DNA of 64,000 nucleotides from Chloroherpetonaceae bacterium (GTDB lineage Bacteria; Bacteroidota; Chlorobiia; Chlorobiales; Thermochlorobacteraceae): NCBI GenBank assembly GCA_033763895.1, contig JANRJQ010000014.1, positions 256,926 to 320,925 of the forward strand, read 5' to 3'. Shown piece by piece: positions 26,497 to 35,540 of this stretch (position 1 is its first letter; each line of letters starts with the position of its first letter). The notes under the pieces were generated by a model. It saw only the letters and a program-made list of their open reading frames with translations, ran no database searches and was not told where the DNA came from. The position numbers and the translations under genes were made by a program.

Positions 26497-27357
26497 ATGA
26501 GATTACCAAATGAAAAGCAATATTTAATAGATCGCATTGTTGAGGCATTGAGAAATGTTGATGGGGTAAAAGCCATTGTTCTTGGTGGCTCTTATGCAGT
26601 GGGTATGCAATCTCAAAACTCCGATCTTGATATCGGCATTTATTATCAAGAATCTAATCCGTTTGATATTGATAAGATTAGGGTTATTGCAAACCATTTT
26701 GCTCATCAAGACCCGCCGACTGTAACTGATTTTTATGGATGGGGTCCTTGGGTGAATGGCGGTGCTTGGATTAATACGAATCTCTGTAAAGTGGATTTTA
26801 TATATAAGAATATTGATCAAATTTCTCTTACCATTCAAAATGCAATAAATGGAATTTGGGAGAACAATTTTGAACAGCAGCCTCCTTATGGTTTTTCTTC
26901 AATTATTTTTTTAGCTGAGACCCATTATTGCATTCCACTTTTTGATACTGATGGTATTATTACCAAACTGAAGGATTCAGTCAAGGAATATCCTCAAAAA
27001 TTAAAACGGTCTGTTATTCAACAATCGTTGTGGTCAGCTGAATTTACGATTATTCATGCTCAAAAATTTGCAGATAAGAATGATATTTACAATACCGTAG
27101 GCTGTTTAACTCGAACAACAAAATGCATAGTGACGTCTCTTTTTGCACTCAATGAACTCTATCCCTTAGGCGATAAACGAGCACTTAACATTTTAGAAAA
27201 TGCGAAAACCAAGCCCGAGAATTTAACTCTTAAAATTGATAGTATTTTAAGTTGCACGAAAAACTCCTTGAGTGATAATGTTAAGAATTTGAAACTTCTA
27301 TTTCAGGAAACGGTTTCATTATCTGATGGATTTTATCATCCTTCATTTAAGTTATAA
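26497..27357 (+). CDS. Nucleotidyltransferase-domain protein (aminoglycoside-type fold)
   Basis: The 286-residue protein opens with AIVLGGSYAVGMQSQNSDLDIGIYY, the GGS...G...SDxDxG signature of pol-beta-type nucleotidyltransferases with the two metal-binding aspartates. A helical C-terminal region follows (VIQQSLWSAEFTIIHAQKFADKNDIYNTVGCLTRTTKCIV) like that of DUF4037 or aminoglycoside nucleotidyltransferases. It would transfer a nucleotide to an unknown hydroxyl acceptor. Resistance cannot be assumed. Probably cotranscribed with the membrane protein gene upstream. Confidence 0.8.
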   Translation: MRLPNEKQYLIDRIVEALRNVDGVKAIVLGGSYAVGMQSQNSDLDIGIYYQESNPFDIDKIRVIANHFAHQDPPTVTDFYGWGPWVNGGAWINTNLCKVDFIYKNIDQISLTIQNAINGIWENNFEQQPPYGFSSIIFLAETHYCIPLFDTDGIITKLKDSVKEYPQKLKRSVIQQSLWSAEFTIIHAQKFADKNDIYNTVGCLTRTTKCIVTSLFALNELYPLGDKRALNILENAKTKPENLTLKIDSILSCTKNSLSDNVKNLKLLFQETVSLSDGFYHPSFKL

Positions 27358-27509
27358 CTCCTTTTATTGTTTTACCGTTTTACCGTTTTTACATTAATTT
27401 GATTTTTTTTAATTCTTTAATAATCAATTGCAAATATTTAGCAATACATTGTTATTGCTCTTGTTTTGGAATTCTGTTTATAGATTCAATTTTTGTTTCA
27501 ATTGTGAAC

Positions 27510-28142
27510 ATGAAATTCTTAAGTAAACATTGGTACGATTTAGCTGGTTTATTTGCTGTTTTAGCCTTAATTTTTTTATTCCAAGCCAAAGATTTTTCCA
27601 CTTATGACTATATCGTTTGGCTTAGTTTGATTTCTTTATTTTTACATCAGCTTGAAGAATATCGAGTTGTAGGGACTTTCCCGGGGATGGTTAATCGTGT
27701 TATGTATAACAGTGAAATCCCCGACCGTTATCCTTTAAACGCGAAAACGGCTGTGTATGTTAATGTATTCGTTGGTTGGTTATTTTATTTTCTTGCTGCC
27801 ATTTTTGGAAATTCAGCAATTTGGTTAGGTATTGCAACGATTTTAGTTTCTATTGGTAATACAATTGCCCATACATTTATTTTTAATGTTAAGGGGAAAT
27901 CATATTATAACGCCGGAATGGCGACAAGTTTGACGCTGTTTCTCCCTTGTGCTATTTTCTTTTTTTTAACCATTCATAACGATCATTTGGTCACTTTAAC
28001 CGATTATTTCATTGGAATTCCATTAGGAGTTATTTTGAATGTGATTGGCATCCTTAAGTTTATTGATTGGTTTGCGGATAAAAATACCCCTTATATTTTT
28101 GAACAAAGGCATCTGCTTCCCATTGATAGAATTAATAATTAG
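27510..28142 (+). CDS. HXXEE domain membrane protein
   Basis: The 210-residue protein is counted from MKFLSKHWYD (ATG at 27510). The frame is open upstream to 27399, but that stretch is a string of hydrophobic codons without family resemblance. It has about six membrane helices. In the second, LFLHQLEEYRV contains the H-x-x-E-E signature that names the family. Other conserved-looking positions are IAHTFIFN and KGKSYYNAGM. The motif may bind metal, but the function is not established. The next gene is 32 bp downstream. Confidence 0.8.
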   Translation: MKFLSKHWYDLAGLFAVLALIFLFQAKDFSTYDYIVWLSLISLFLHQLEEYRVVGTFPGMVNRVMYNSEIPDRYPLNAKTAVYVNVFVGWLFYFLAAIFGNSAIWLGIATILVSIGNTIAHTFIFNVKGKSYYNAGMATSLTLFLPCAIFFFLTIHNDHLVTLTDYFIGIPLGVILNVIGILKFIDWFADKNTPYIFEQRHLLPIDRINN

Positions 28143-28174
28143 TGGATTTAAACTTTTAAGTTACTTTTCCTTAA

Positions 28175-29617
28175 ATGCCCAATTCCAATTCTTTTCGTTT
28201 CGATAACTCCTATCTCACCCTTCCCGAGATTTTTTACAGCTTGGCGAAGCCCTCCGCATTCACGAAACCCGTACTTGTTTTGTTCAACGCCCCGCTTTCA
28301 AGCGATTTAGATCTTCATCATTTTCAACCCGAATCATTGGTTTCTTTTTTATATGAAAACCACGATTTGAATTCGTTCGCACAAGCGTATGCGGGTCATC
28401 AGTACGGGCATTTTACGATGCTTGGCGATGGCCGTGCCATCATCTTAGGCGAACATCTTACGAGCGATAACCTCCGGTTCGACATACAACTCAAAGGAAG
28501 CGGCCGCACCGCGTATTCGCGCCGTGGTGATGGCAAGGCCACATTACGCGCAATGCTACGCGAATATCTCATCAGCGAAGCAATGCATCACTTGGGCATT
28601 CCAAGTTCTCGGACGATTGCGGTGGTCAAAACCGGAGAAATGGTTTTTCGCGAATCCATTCAGCCCGGTGCGGCGGCGGTTCGTGTGATGAAAAGCCATA
28701 TCCGCGTCGGCACCTTCGAATTTGCCGCACGATTCGGCACCTTGCCCGACCTCACCGCGCTCACGCTGTACACCATCCGTCGCCTTTATCCGGAACTTCT
28801 TGACGACGAAAACCCGCCGCTCAGTTTTCTCAAAAAAGTGATTCGCGTTCAACTTGCGTTGGTGGCGCAGTGGATGCGAGTTGGGTTTATTCACGGGGTG
28901 ATGAATACCGATAACACGGCCATCAGTGGCGAAACTTTTGATTACGGTCCTTGCGCCTTTATGAATGTGTTTGACCCTAAAACGGTGTATAGCTCCATCG
29001 ATCATCACGGCCGCTATGCGTTTGGCAATCAACCGAATATCATTCAATGGAATCTCGCGCGATTCGCTGAAGCGCTCATTCCCACCCTTCACCCCGAAAA
29101 AGATGCGGCACGGCAACTTGCTCAAGATGCCATCAATGAAGCAAACACCCTTTGGCAAGAAACCTTCACCGACACGATGCTGAAAAAAATTGGGATTGAA
29201 CAAAACCAATCGAAATACGCCTCATTGATTCACGACCTTTTCAACTTGATGCACACCCATCACTTGGATTACACCAATACATTTTTGGCACTTCGCGAGC
29301 CATCGCTCTATGAAACCGCCATACAAAACAACCCGATTTTTCAGCCTTGGCTTGAATCTTGGCAAAATGCAGTAGAGGCCACTTCAACACCGGCGCGAGC
29401 CAATGAAGTGATGAGCTCGCGAAACCCCGCATTTATCCCGCGCAATCATCTGGTGGAAACGGCCTTAGATGCCGCTGAAATGGGAGATATGCATACCTTT
29501 GAACAGCTTCTTCAGGTTCTTGCCCATCCGTACGACTTTAAGCCGGAATTCGCTGAGTATTCATTGCCCTCACATCGCCAATTTGAGGAAGGTTATCGCA
29601 CTTTTTGCGGGACTTAA
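28175..29617 (+). CDS. selO: Protein adenylyltransferase SelO (YdiU/UPF0061)
   Basis: The 480-residue pseudokinase-fold protein transfers AMP to Ser, Thr or Tyr of target proteins. Characteristic segments in order are YAGHQYGHFTMLGDGRAIILGE, LKGSGRTAYSRRGDGKATLRAMLREYL, AVRVMKSHIRVGTFEFAAR, and FIHGVMNTDNTAISGETFDYGPCAFMN with the metal-binding Asn and Asp. The C-terminus EEGYRTFCGT ends with the conserved Cys that is selenocysteine in animal SelO. Length is normal. GC content and codon use are higher than in the neighbours at 27510 and 29664. Confidence 0.93.
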   Translation: MPNSNSFRFDNSYLTLPEIFYSLAKPSAFTKPVLVLFNAPLSSDLDLHHFQPESLVSFLYENHDLNSFAQAYAGHQYGHFTMLGDGRAIILGEHLTSDNLRFDIQLKGSGRTAYSRRGDGKATLRAMLREYLISEAMHHLGIPSSRTIAVVKTGEMVFRESIQPGAAAVRVMKSHIRVGTFEFAARFGTLPDLTALTLYTIRRLYPELLDDENPPLSFLKKVIRVQLALVAQWMRVGFIHGVMNTDNTAISGETFDYGPCAFMNVFDPKTVYSSIDHHGRYAFGNQPNIIQWNLARFAEALIPTLHPEKDAARQLAQDAINEANTLWQETFTDTMLKKIGIEQNQSKYASLIHDLFNLMHTHHLDYTNTFLALREPSLYETAIQNNPIFQPWLESWQNAVEATSTPARANEVMSSRNPAFIPRNHLVETALDAAEMGDMHTFEQLLQVLAHPYDFKPEFAEYSLPSHRQFEEGYRTFCGT

Positions 29618-29663
29618 CATAGTTACTTTTGAAAAGTTGTTTATTCACAAGTAAAAATTTCTA

Positions 29664-30491
29664 ATGAATAAAAAAATTTCTGTTGAGGATGCACTAAAGC
29701 GAGGAATAAATATGATTATTTATCCTTCGCTTATTTTAATGCTTGTTCTGTTTTGTTTATTCTTTCTTTTTTGTCTTCCATATAAGAATACAGATATAAT
29801 TTGGTTACTTTTAACTTTTGTTCCAATTCTTATTCCAGCTATTTACTATTTAGTCGTGACTCCCAAATGGTTAGTTTGGGCTTTTGAAAATGTTAGAAAT
29901 GTACATGAGTTGAAGAAATTAGCTATTTATCATCAATTGATTTATAAAGATGAATCATTTTGGAACAAACTTTTAATTTGGAGTGGTGAGGATAAGGAAA
30001 AATGGAATAAACTACAATCTAAGTTTTTAATTGAGGATGAACCCTATTTTGAATATGATTTTTCAATACCCTTTGAAGTAAATATAAAGTTAGAAAAATC
30101 TTCTGTATACTTAAATTTATTCTTCAGCGCTTTAATGCTAATTATTGGTTTTTATAAATTATATAATGAAAATTATTGGTCTGGTGGTTTCTTTATTATC
30201 CTTTGTATTTTTACTATTTCACAAAATTATAAATCTGTATTAGATAATAAAGTTTATATTAAGATAAATAATTTTGGTATTCAATCCATTAATACACCTT
30301 TTTATTCTTGGTCTGAGGTTTCAAACGAAAATATCTACTTTAATAAACAATCTCCATATCTTTATTTTGAGCATCCAAATGGAGTTGAACGTTTGTATAT
30401 TAAGGATTTATCGAACTCTTATAGTGAGATTATGAAGTTTTTAAGGGTTTACCGTACTCGCTATCAACAAAATCATAACTTAAAAAACTAA
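29664..30491 (+). CDS. Membrane protein, function unknown
   Basis: The 275-residue protein has two hydrophobic helices near the N-terminus (about 18-38 and 44-64) and two more about 150-190. It ends with a soluble tail (VYIKINNFGIQSINTPFYSWSEVSNENIYF..) resembling the PH-like/YcxB C-terminal beta domain. The tail motif F.I......(F/Y).W.(E/D)V is shared by such proteins. The gene is AT-rich and flanked by more GC-rich genes, which hints at separate ancestry. No partner can be named. Confidence 0.6.
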   Translation: MNKKISVEDALKRGINMIIYPSLILMLVLFCLFFLFCLPYKNTDIIWLLLTFVPILIPAIYYLVVTPKWLVWAFENVRNVHELKKLAIYHQLIYKDESFWNKLLIWSGEDKEKWNKLQSKFLIEDEPYFEYDFSIPFEVNIKLEKSSVYLNLFFSALMLIIGFYKLYNENYWSGGFFIILCIFTISQNYKSVLDNKVYIKINNFGIQSINTPFYSWSEVSNENIYFNKQSPYLYFEHPNGVERLYIKDLSNSYSEIMKFLRVYRTRYQQNHNLKN

Positions 30492-30517
30492 AATTTTGGT
30501 TTGTCTTATAAATTTTT

Positions 30518-31177
30518 ATGAAACAAGTCACACTCATCGGCGCGACAGGTCTTATCGGCGGACATTTGCTCACCGAATTGCTTCAACATCCCAGTATTGA
30601 GGCCGTTCGCGTCATTGCACGGCGTCCGCTCGAGCGTACGCATCCCAAACTTGAGGTGCGTGTGATTGATTTTTCCGATCTTGTGCAGTTTAAATCGGCG
30701 ATCGAGGGCAGCAGTGCCGTATTTGTTGCGGTTGGCACCACATCGAATAAAGTGAAGGGCGATGAGGCCGAATATCGCAAGGTTGATTATGACATACCGG
30801 TGAATGCGGCGCGCTTTTGCAACGAGCTTGGATGCCCGCATTTTTCCTTGGTGTCCTCCACCGGTTCCGACTCAAAAAGTTTTAATTTTTATGCGCGGTT
30901 GAAAGGGGAGGTTGAAGATGCGGTGAAAGCGTTCCCGATTTCTTCCATTTCGATTTTCCGTCCGTCGCTGCTATTGGGAGAGCGGAAGGAATTTCGATTG
31001 GGCGAGCGAATCAGCGAAGCGGTGATGTCGCCGTTTTCATTTTTGATTCCGAATCAATACAAAGCGATTCAAGCCTCAGCGGTCGCAAAAGCGATGCTCG
31101 CGGCTGCACTGCAATTAAAGCCGGGGGTTAATGTTTATCATTATGAGGAGATTATGGCTTTGGCAAAGTCCGTCTGA
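30518..31177 (+). CDS. NAD(P)-binding oxidoreductase, atypical SDR (HTATIP2/TIP30-like)
   Basis: The 219-residue Rossmann protein opens TLIGATGLIGGHLLTELLQHP (GxxGxxG). It then has VIARRPLER (basic residues after strand 2, favouring NADP), FVAVGTTSNKVKG and FSLVSSTGSDSKSFNFYARLKGEVEDAV. The YxxxK pair is Y-A-R-L-K. IFRPSLLLGERKEFR is typical of the HTATIP2 branch. The substrate is unknown. It is followed by a repeat-rich spacer. Confidence 0.8.
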   Translation: MKQVTLIGATGLIGGHLLTELLQHPSIEAVRVIARRPLERTHPKLEVRVIDFSDLVQFKSAIEGSSAVFVAVGTTSNKVKGDEAEYRKVDYDIPVNAARFCNELGCPHFSLVSSTGSDSKSFNFYARLKGEVEDAVKAFPISSISIFRPSLLLGERKEFRLGERISEAVMSPFSFLIPNQYKAIQASAVAKAMLAAALQLKPGVNVYHYEEIMALAKSV

Positions 31178-31189
31178 AGGTGTTTTTTG

Positions 31190-31484
31190 ATGTCATTCCG
31201 ACAAGCGAAGCGCGTTCGGAATCCGGCATGCACCAAAACAGACTGTCACTTCGACTGGCTAGTACAAGCATACCGACTTGTTCGGTATCTGATATAAAAC
31301 CAGCGAGTCATTCCGACTTGTCCGGAATCTGAGAAACCCAACATTGTGACGGTTGAGCCTGCGCCGCACTGAGCTTGTCGAAGTGCCGAATCCAATACAA
31401 TGCCATTGAACACAGATGACACAGATTCAGATGATATTCACAGATCATCCGCGCTAATCTGCTCAATCCGCGTTATCCGTGTTC
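31190..31484. repeat. Cluster of REP-like palindromes and dispersed repeats
   Basis: Two copies of a GTCATTCCGAC..GGAATC palindrome (31190-31228 and 31307-31334) and one of a TGAGCTTGTCGAAGTGC type (about 31363-31386). A CACAGAT/ATCCGCG repeat of the dispersed kind found between bacterial genes lies at 31411-31484. The first two families recur at 41929-44588. No ORF is credible here, and 31485-31889 shows nothing further. Confidence 0.65.
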
Positions 31485-31889
31485 TATTTCTTTCATGACT
31501 CAGCAACTTGTTCGGCAACCGATATGCCTTACAACATTTCTTCACCTCACTTAAAATATCCCTTTCAAAATTCCTTTCCCTTTTCTAAATTCTAAAATCT
31601 TTTTTTTTGCATCGATGTAATACAATGAGCGGATTTTTTCACAAATTTTAGTTTATTTCGCATTAATAATTGAATTAGATGTTTTTATGACTAATTTTGG
31701 TCTAGGTATTGGATGTGCCTAATTAATTGTTATCCTAAACTTCGCTTTTTTTCGATAAACATCAAGTTATCCAGAATCATTGGGCTGCCTTGTATCTTTC
31801 AATCCTGTATGCCCACTTTCCATTATAACCAATGATTATAATGACAAATTATTAATTAAATCTAATTGGCATTCATAAATTATAAGAAT

Positions 31890-31949
31890 AATTTGATTTA
31901 GAAATCAATAAACAAAAAGGTATCTTTGTAGCTAAAAATTATTATATCA
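31890..31949 (+). promoter_or_regulatory. Possible Bacteroidota-type promoter of the DUF262 operon
   Basis: TATCTTTG at 31921-31928 fits the -7 consensus TAnnTTTG, with an upstream TTTG near 31890. The spacing of about 25 bp is longer than the usual 19-21, so the -33 element is doubtful. The start codon follows 21 bp after the box. Confidence 0.35.
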
Positions 31950-33332
31950 ATGAACTATACGGACATATATTTAAGAGTCAATGAAAATGAAGAAAGGCTT
32001 CTTCGTTTGAAAATTGACAATTCCCAAGCAACAGACGGCATAGTGGTGTTCGATTTAGCTTCCGTTGCTGACGGTCAAAATTTACTCAAACTAGAATTAA
32101 AAAATGACAAACTAACCGTTCTGAATAAGGCTATTGAGTTTGAAGAAGACATTGACCAACTCAAAGAAATTCTTGAAGAATATTTAGTTCAAAATAATCC
32201 GCATCAATTTGGTTCCGAAGACACAGAAATCGAAGAAGAAGACGATGAAACACCTTACGACCCTGACAAGATAAGGGTTGACACCAAGAATTTTTCTTTG
32301 CATCAAATCTACGATATGATAAAAAGAGAAGACATTAATCTAACTCCAGACTTTCAAAGAAACCTTGTTTGGGATAATCAAAGAAAATCAAGACTTATTG
32401 AATCAATCTTGATGAGAATTCCTTTACCAATGTTTTACTTTGCCCAAGATGATGAAGGAAGAATATCAGTAGTTGATGGATTACAGCGACTAAGCACCAT
32501 CAGAGATTTTATGGACAACAAATTTCAACTCCGAAAACTTGAATATTTGGGTGATAAATGTGACGGAAAAGTTTACACACATAAAAACCCCAAAAAAGCA
32601 ATTGATGCAAAATATTACCGTTGGTTCAATATGACTCAAATTACGGTGAATGTAATTGACCCTTCTTCCCCATTCAAATTGAAGTATGATATTTTCAGAA
32701 GAATCAATACAGGTGGTCAACCACTAAATGCTCAGGAAATTAGAAACTGTTTATCCAGTGATGACCTACGAAAAGCCCTTAGAGAAATGGCTAATCTGCC
32801 AAGTTTCAAAGAAGCAACAGGGTATAGCATAAAAGATGTGCGAATGGAAGCACAGGAATTAGCTTTACGTTTTATAATGTTTTACAGAAAGTATGCTGCT
32901 GATAAAACGCTAAATAATTACAGCGGAAACATAGAATCTGAACTGAATTCATTGACAGAAACTTTGAGCAAGGACAAAAAATTTGATTACTCAAAGTATG
33001 TAAATCTCTTTGACAATGCAATGAAGAACGCTTACCATTTATTCGGCAGATACTCCTTTAGAAAATGTAAAGTTGAACATATCAATTCAGACGCATACCG
33101 CCAGTTAATTAACAAAGCATTATTTGTAAGTTGGAGTGTATTGTTGAGTGAAATCGAATCTATTAAATTGAAATCATCAAATCAATTTGAATCATTTGCT
33201 ATGAATTTAGCTGAAAAGGTTTCTAATGAAACAGAATTGTTTTTGTATCTATCATACAGCACAAACTCTAAAGCAAATATTCAAGCAGCATTTAAGGCTG
33301 CCGAACAATTAATCAGCAATAATTTGAAATAA
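31950..33332 (+). CDS. DUF262 domain protein (GmrSD N-terminal/ParB-like nuclease fold)
   Basis: The 460-residue protein has a poorly conserved acidic N-terminus, with an EEEDDE stretch near residue 96, then a DUF262 domain. That domain shows LTPDFQRNLVWDNQRKSRLIESILMRIPLPMFYF, the catalytic-type motif DGLQRLSTI (176-184) and IFRRINTGGQPLNAQEIRN (about 249-267). DUF262 is the N-terminal half of the GmrSD type IV restriction enzyme, where it binds nucleotide. There is no DUF1524/HNH nuclease domain at the C-terminus here, so the enzymatic output must come from elsewhere. The stop overlaps the ATG of the ATPase gene by one base. Confidence 0.85.
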   Translation: MNYTDIYLRVNENEERLLRLKIDNSQATDGIVVFDLASVADGQNLLKLELKNDKLTVLNKAIEFEEDIDQLKEILEEYLVQNNPHQFGSEDTEIEEEDDETPYDPDKIRVDTKNFSLHQIYDMIKREDINLTPDFQRNLVWDNQRKSRLIESILMRIPLPMFYFAQDDEGRISVVDGLQRLSTIRDFMDNKFQLRKLEYLGDKCDGKVYTHKNPKKAIDAKYYRWFNMTQITVNVIDPSSPFKLKYDIFRRINTGGQPLNAQEIRNCLSSDDLRKALREMANLPSFKEATGYSIKDVRMEAQELALRFIMFYRKYAADKTLNNYSGNIESELNSLTETLSKDKKFDYSKYVNLFDNAMKNAYHLFGRYSFRKCKVEHINSDAYRQLINKALFVSWSVLLSEIESIKLKSSNQFESFAMNLAEKVSNETELFLYLSYSTNSKANIQAAFKAAEQLISNNLK

Positions 33333-34465
33333 TGAATCATTTAAAAATTAATCAATTCAAATGCTTTGTTGATACTGATATAAATATCAATCAACTTACA
33401 GTAATGGCGGGAGCAAATGGTAATGGCAAAAGCACCGCAATTCAAGCATTACTCTATTTTAGAAGAACCATAGAGCATTGTGGAGAATGGATAAACGGGC
33501 AATACCAATTGAATAAAATAAATGGGTTAAATGTTCAACTTAATGGAGCATATTGTTTAGCTCTCGGAAACAGCAGTTTTGTCTTGAATAGAAATGCTGA
33601 ATTAAATCAAATTACCATTGGTCTATTCAATGAACAGGAAGAAGTAACTGTAACTTATAATGTAGACAACAGAGATGCTAAACTTTATTTGACACCCAAT
33701 GTAATCAACAAAACTGATGTTGCTAATTTTCCTATATTTAACCAAGAGTTTTATTACTTAAGTGCAGAACGATTTGGCCCTAGAATTAATCAACAATTAC
33801 AATTTTTTGATTATCCAAATGCTGGTTGGCAAGGTGAAACAACAGCCCAATTAATCGGTTTAGAGAATGGCTATTTTAAAATTGAAAATGAAAGACGATT
33901 TGGCGAAACACAAACTAACTTTCTTATAGACCAAGTAAACAATTGGCTTGACTTCATAATGAAAGGCGTAAAAGTTAGAGTTGAAACAAGTCCAAATACA
34001 TTGACGGCACAAGTGTTAATTGAAAATCAATTTACTATTTCAGACCCAACTCTTTCAACTAATTTGGGTTTTGGAATTAGCTATATTCTACCAATTATTG
34101 CAACTGGCTTAATTGCCAAAAAAGGTAGTTATTTTGTTATTGAAAATCCAGAAGCCCACTTGCATCCATCTGCACAATCAAGAGTTGGCAGATTTTTAGC
34201 TATGGTGGCAAGTTCAGGAGTAAATGTAATTATAGAAACACACAGTGACCATTTGATTAATGGTCTTCAAATAGCTGTTGCAGAGAAGAAGATTTCTAAT
34301 AACGCTGTTACAATAAACTTTTTCAGTCATAAAGAAAAAAGCATTCAACCTGATGTTCAACCAATTTCAATTACAGAAAAGGGAGAGTTGACGGTTTGGC
34401 CAAGTGGATTTTTTGATCAAACTCAAATTGATTTTGCTTACTTATTTAATTTAAGGAAAGGATGA
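33332..34465 (+). CDS. DUF3696 AAA/ABC-type ATPase
   Basis: The 377-residue protein starts LKINQFKCFVDTDI with the Walker A GANGNGKST (about 28-36). It has a Q-loop region and the Walker B/H-loop segment FVIENPEAHLHPSAQSRVGRFLA, then IIETHSDHLINGLQIAV. It ends with the DUF3696 tail (SITEKGELTVWPSGFFDQTQIDF). This is the SMC/RecF/OLD-like ATPase group of AAA_15/AAA_21 proteins. It overlaps both neighbours by 1 and 4 bases, which implies balanced translation with the DUF262 protein. Likely the NTP-driven sensor or motor of a three-component system. No TOPRIM domain. Confidence 0.88.
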   Translation: MNHLKINQFKCFVDTDININQLTVMAGANGNGKSTAIQALLYFRRTIEHCGEWINGQYQLNKINGLNVQLNGAYCLALGNSSFVLNRNAELNQITIGLFNEQEEVTVTYNVDNRDAKLYLTPNVINKTDVANFPIFNQEFYYLSAERFGPRINQQLQFFDYPNAGWQGETTAQLIGLENGYFKIENERRFGETQTNFLIDQVNNWLDFIMKGVKVRVETSPNTLTAQVLIENQFTISDPTLSTNLGFGISYILPIIATGLIAKKGSYFVIENPEAHLHPSAQSRVGRFLAMVASSGVNVIIETHSDHLINGLQIAVAEKKISNNAVTINFFSHKEKSIQPDVQPISITEKGELTVWPSGFFDQTQIDFAYLFNLRKG

Positions 34466-35277
34466 ACAACTTTTATCTATTCAAAGATGCCTTAAATACA
34501 GCAACACTTGGTGATTTTGAAAACGGTATCAAATCGTTAAATGAAGTTGTTGCGAAAAGGAATACACAGACTGATAATCTTATTCGTTATGAAGATTTCT
34601 GGATGCAAAGTTGCGTTCACGGAGTTTTTTATGAATTACCTCTGAGTCTTACCAATGAGTATAAGGGTTTAGTTGTTAAGTTGTTTAATTCATTTTCTCC
34701 CATCGCATTTGATATACCCAACGAAGCTGATTTTGATATTCTTTACAATAATGACTGTAACGGTTTTAAAGGGTTTGACTTTACATTAACGGCAATACTT
34801 CCAAATAGACAAATAGCAAATTTAGTTAGTTTCAATGAATTTAAATTTAATTGTGCGAAACAAGTTGCTTACAAATCAATTCAAAATTATTGGGACAATA
34901 GAGATATTCTTTTTCCAAACCTTATTTTTTGTGATAGAGTATTGGAGCAAATTCGGCATCTTTCTGTAAATGATGACCGTTTTGGATTAATAGACCAAAA
35001 GCTTAAGCGACTTAACTTGTTTACTGGAACTTGGAAACACGGTAATTTTGATTATTCAAATTTGGGATTGGATAATTCCCCTGATACTCCTACTCGTATA
35101 ACTAATTCACTTGCATTAAGAACTTTCAATTGTCCGGGCATTGGAGACCGTGTATTTAGTCTTCATATTAAATGGTATTTTGGTGGTGAACCCTTTAGGT
35201 TATATTACTTCCCAAACAATTCAAATAGAAAAGTTTATATCGGCTATATAGGCCCAAAAGCTGATATAGGATTTTGA
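34462..35277 (+). CDS. Third component of the DUF262-DUF3696 operon, unknown
   Basis: The 271-residue protein starts in the ATGA overlap with the ATPase gene. There is no known domain that I recognise. The C-terminal 45 residues (FSLHIKWYFGGEPFRLYYFPNNSNR, then KVYIGYIGPKADI) form a compact beta-rich module. It recalls a domain recurring in Bacteroidota hypothetical proteins, and the strand pattern is vaguely RelE-like. The N-terminal part is helical. As the only gene with no assigned family in a defence-type operon it is a candidate effector, but that is inference from position alone. The 263-bp gap to the next gene shows nothing. Confidence 0.75.
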   Translation: MNNFYLFKDALNTATLGDFENGIKSLNEVVAKRNTQTDNLIRYEDFWMQSCVHGVFYELPLSLTNEYKGLVVKLFNSFSPIAFDIPNEADFDILYNNDCNGFKGFDFTLTAILPNRQIANLVSFNEFKFNCAKQVAYKSIQNYWDNRDILFPNLIFCDRVLEQIRHLSVNDDRFGLIDQKLKRLNLFTGTWKHGNFDYSNLGLDNSPDTPTRITNSLALRTFNCPGIGDRVFSLHIKWYFGGEPFRLYYFPNNSNRKVYIGYIGPKADIGF

Positions 35278-35540
35278 ATTATTTTCAACCACTCATAATG
35301 TTAAACACATTAATAGAATTATTTTGACTGAATGATTAATTGAGACCGCTGGCTATAGTACAAATTTTCGCAATGGGTTAGACGTCGTTAATTTAAATTT
35401 TGTGTTTATGTCATCTTTAGTGATAGACTGACCGTAAAGTGCCTCGAAATCCCCTCTCAGGAGCAATTGCCAAGTAACATTCAGCCAGAATACTTTTCAC
35501 ACCGTCGATTAGCGGTTTTGCTTTAGTCTGTATTCTTTTT

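Noticed and set aside
28556-29209. Long antisense ORF over selO
   Set aside because: Shadow of a higher-GC coding gene; translated product is low-complexity and has no start context.
31178-31949. tRNA or riboswitch in the long spacer
   Set aside because: No cloverleaf or conserved riboswitch core; the structure present is accounted for by REP-like palindromes.
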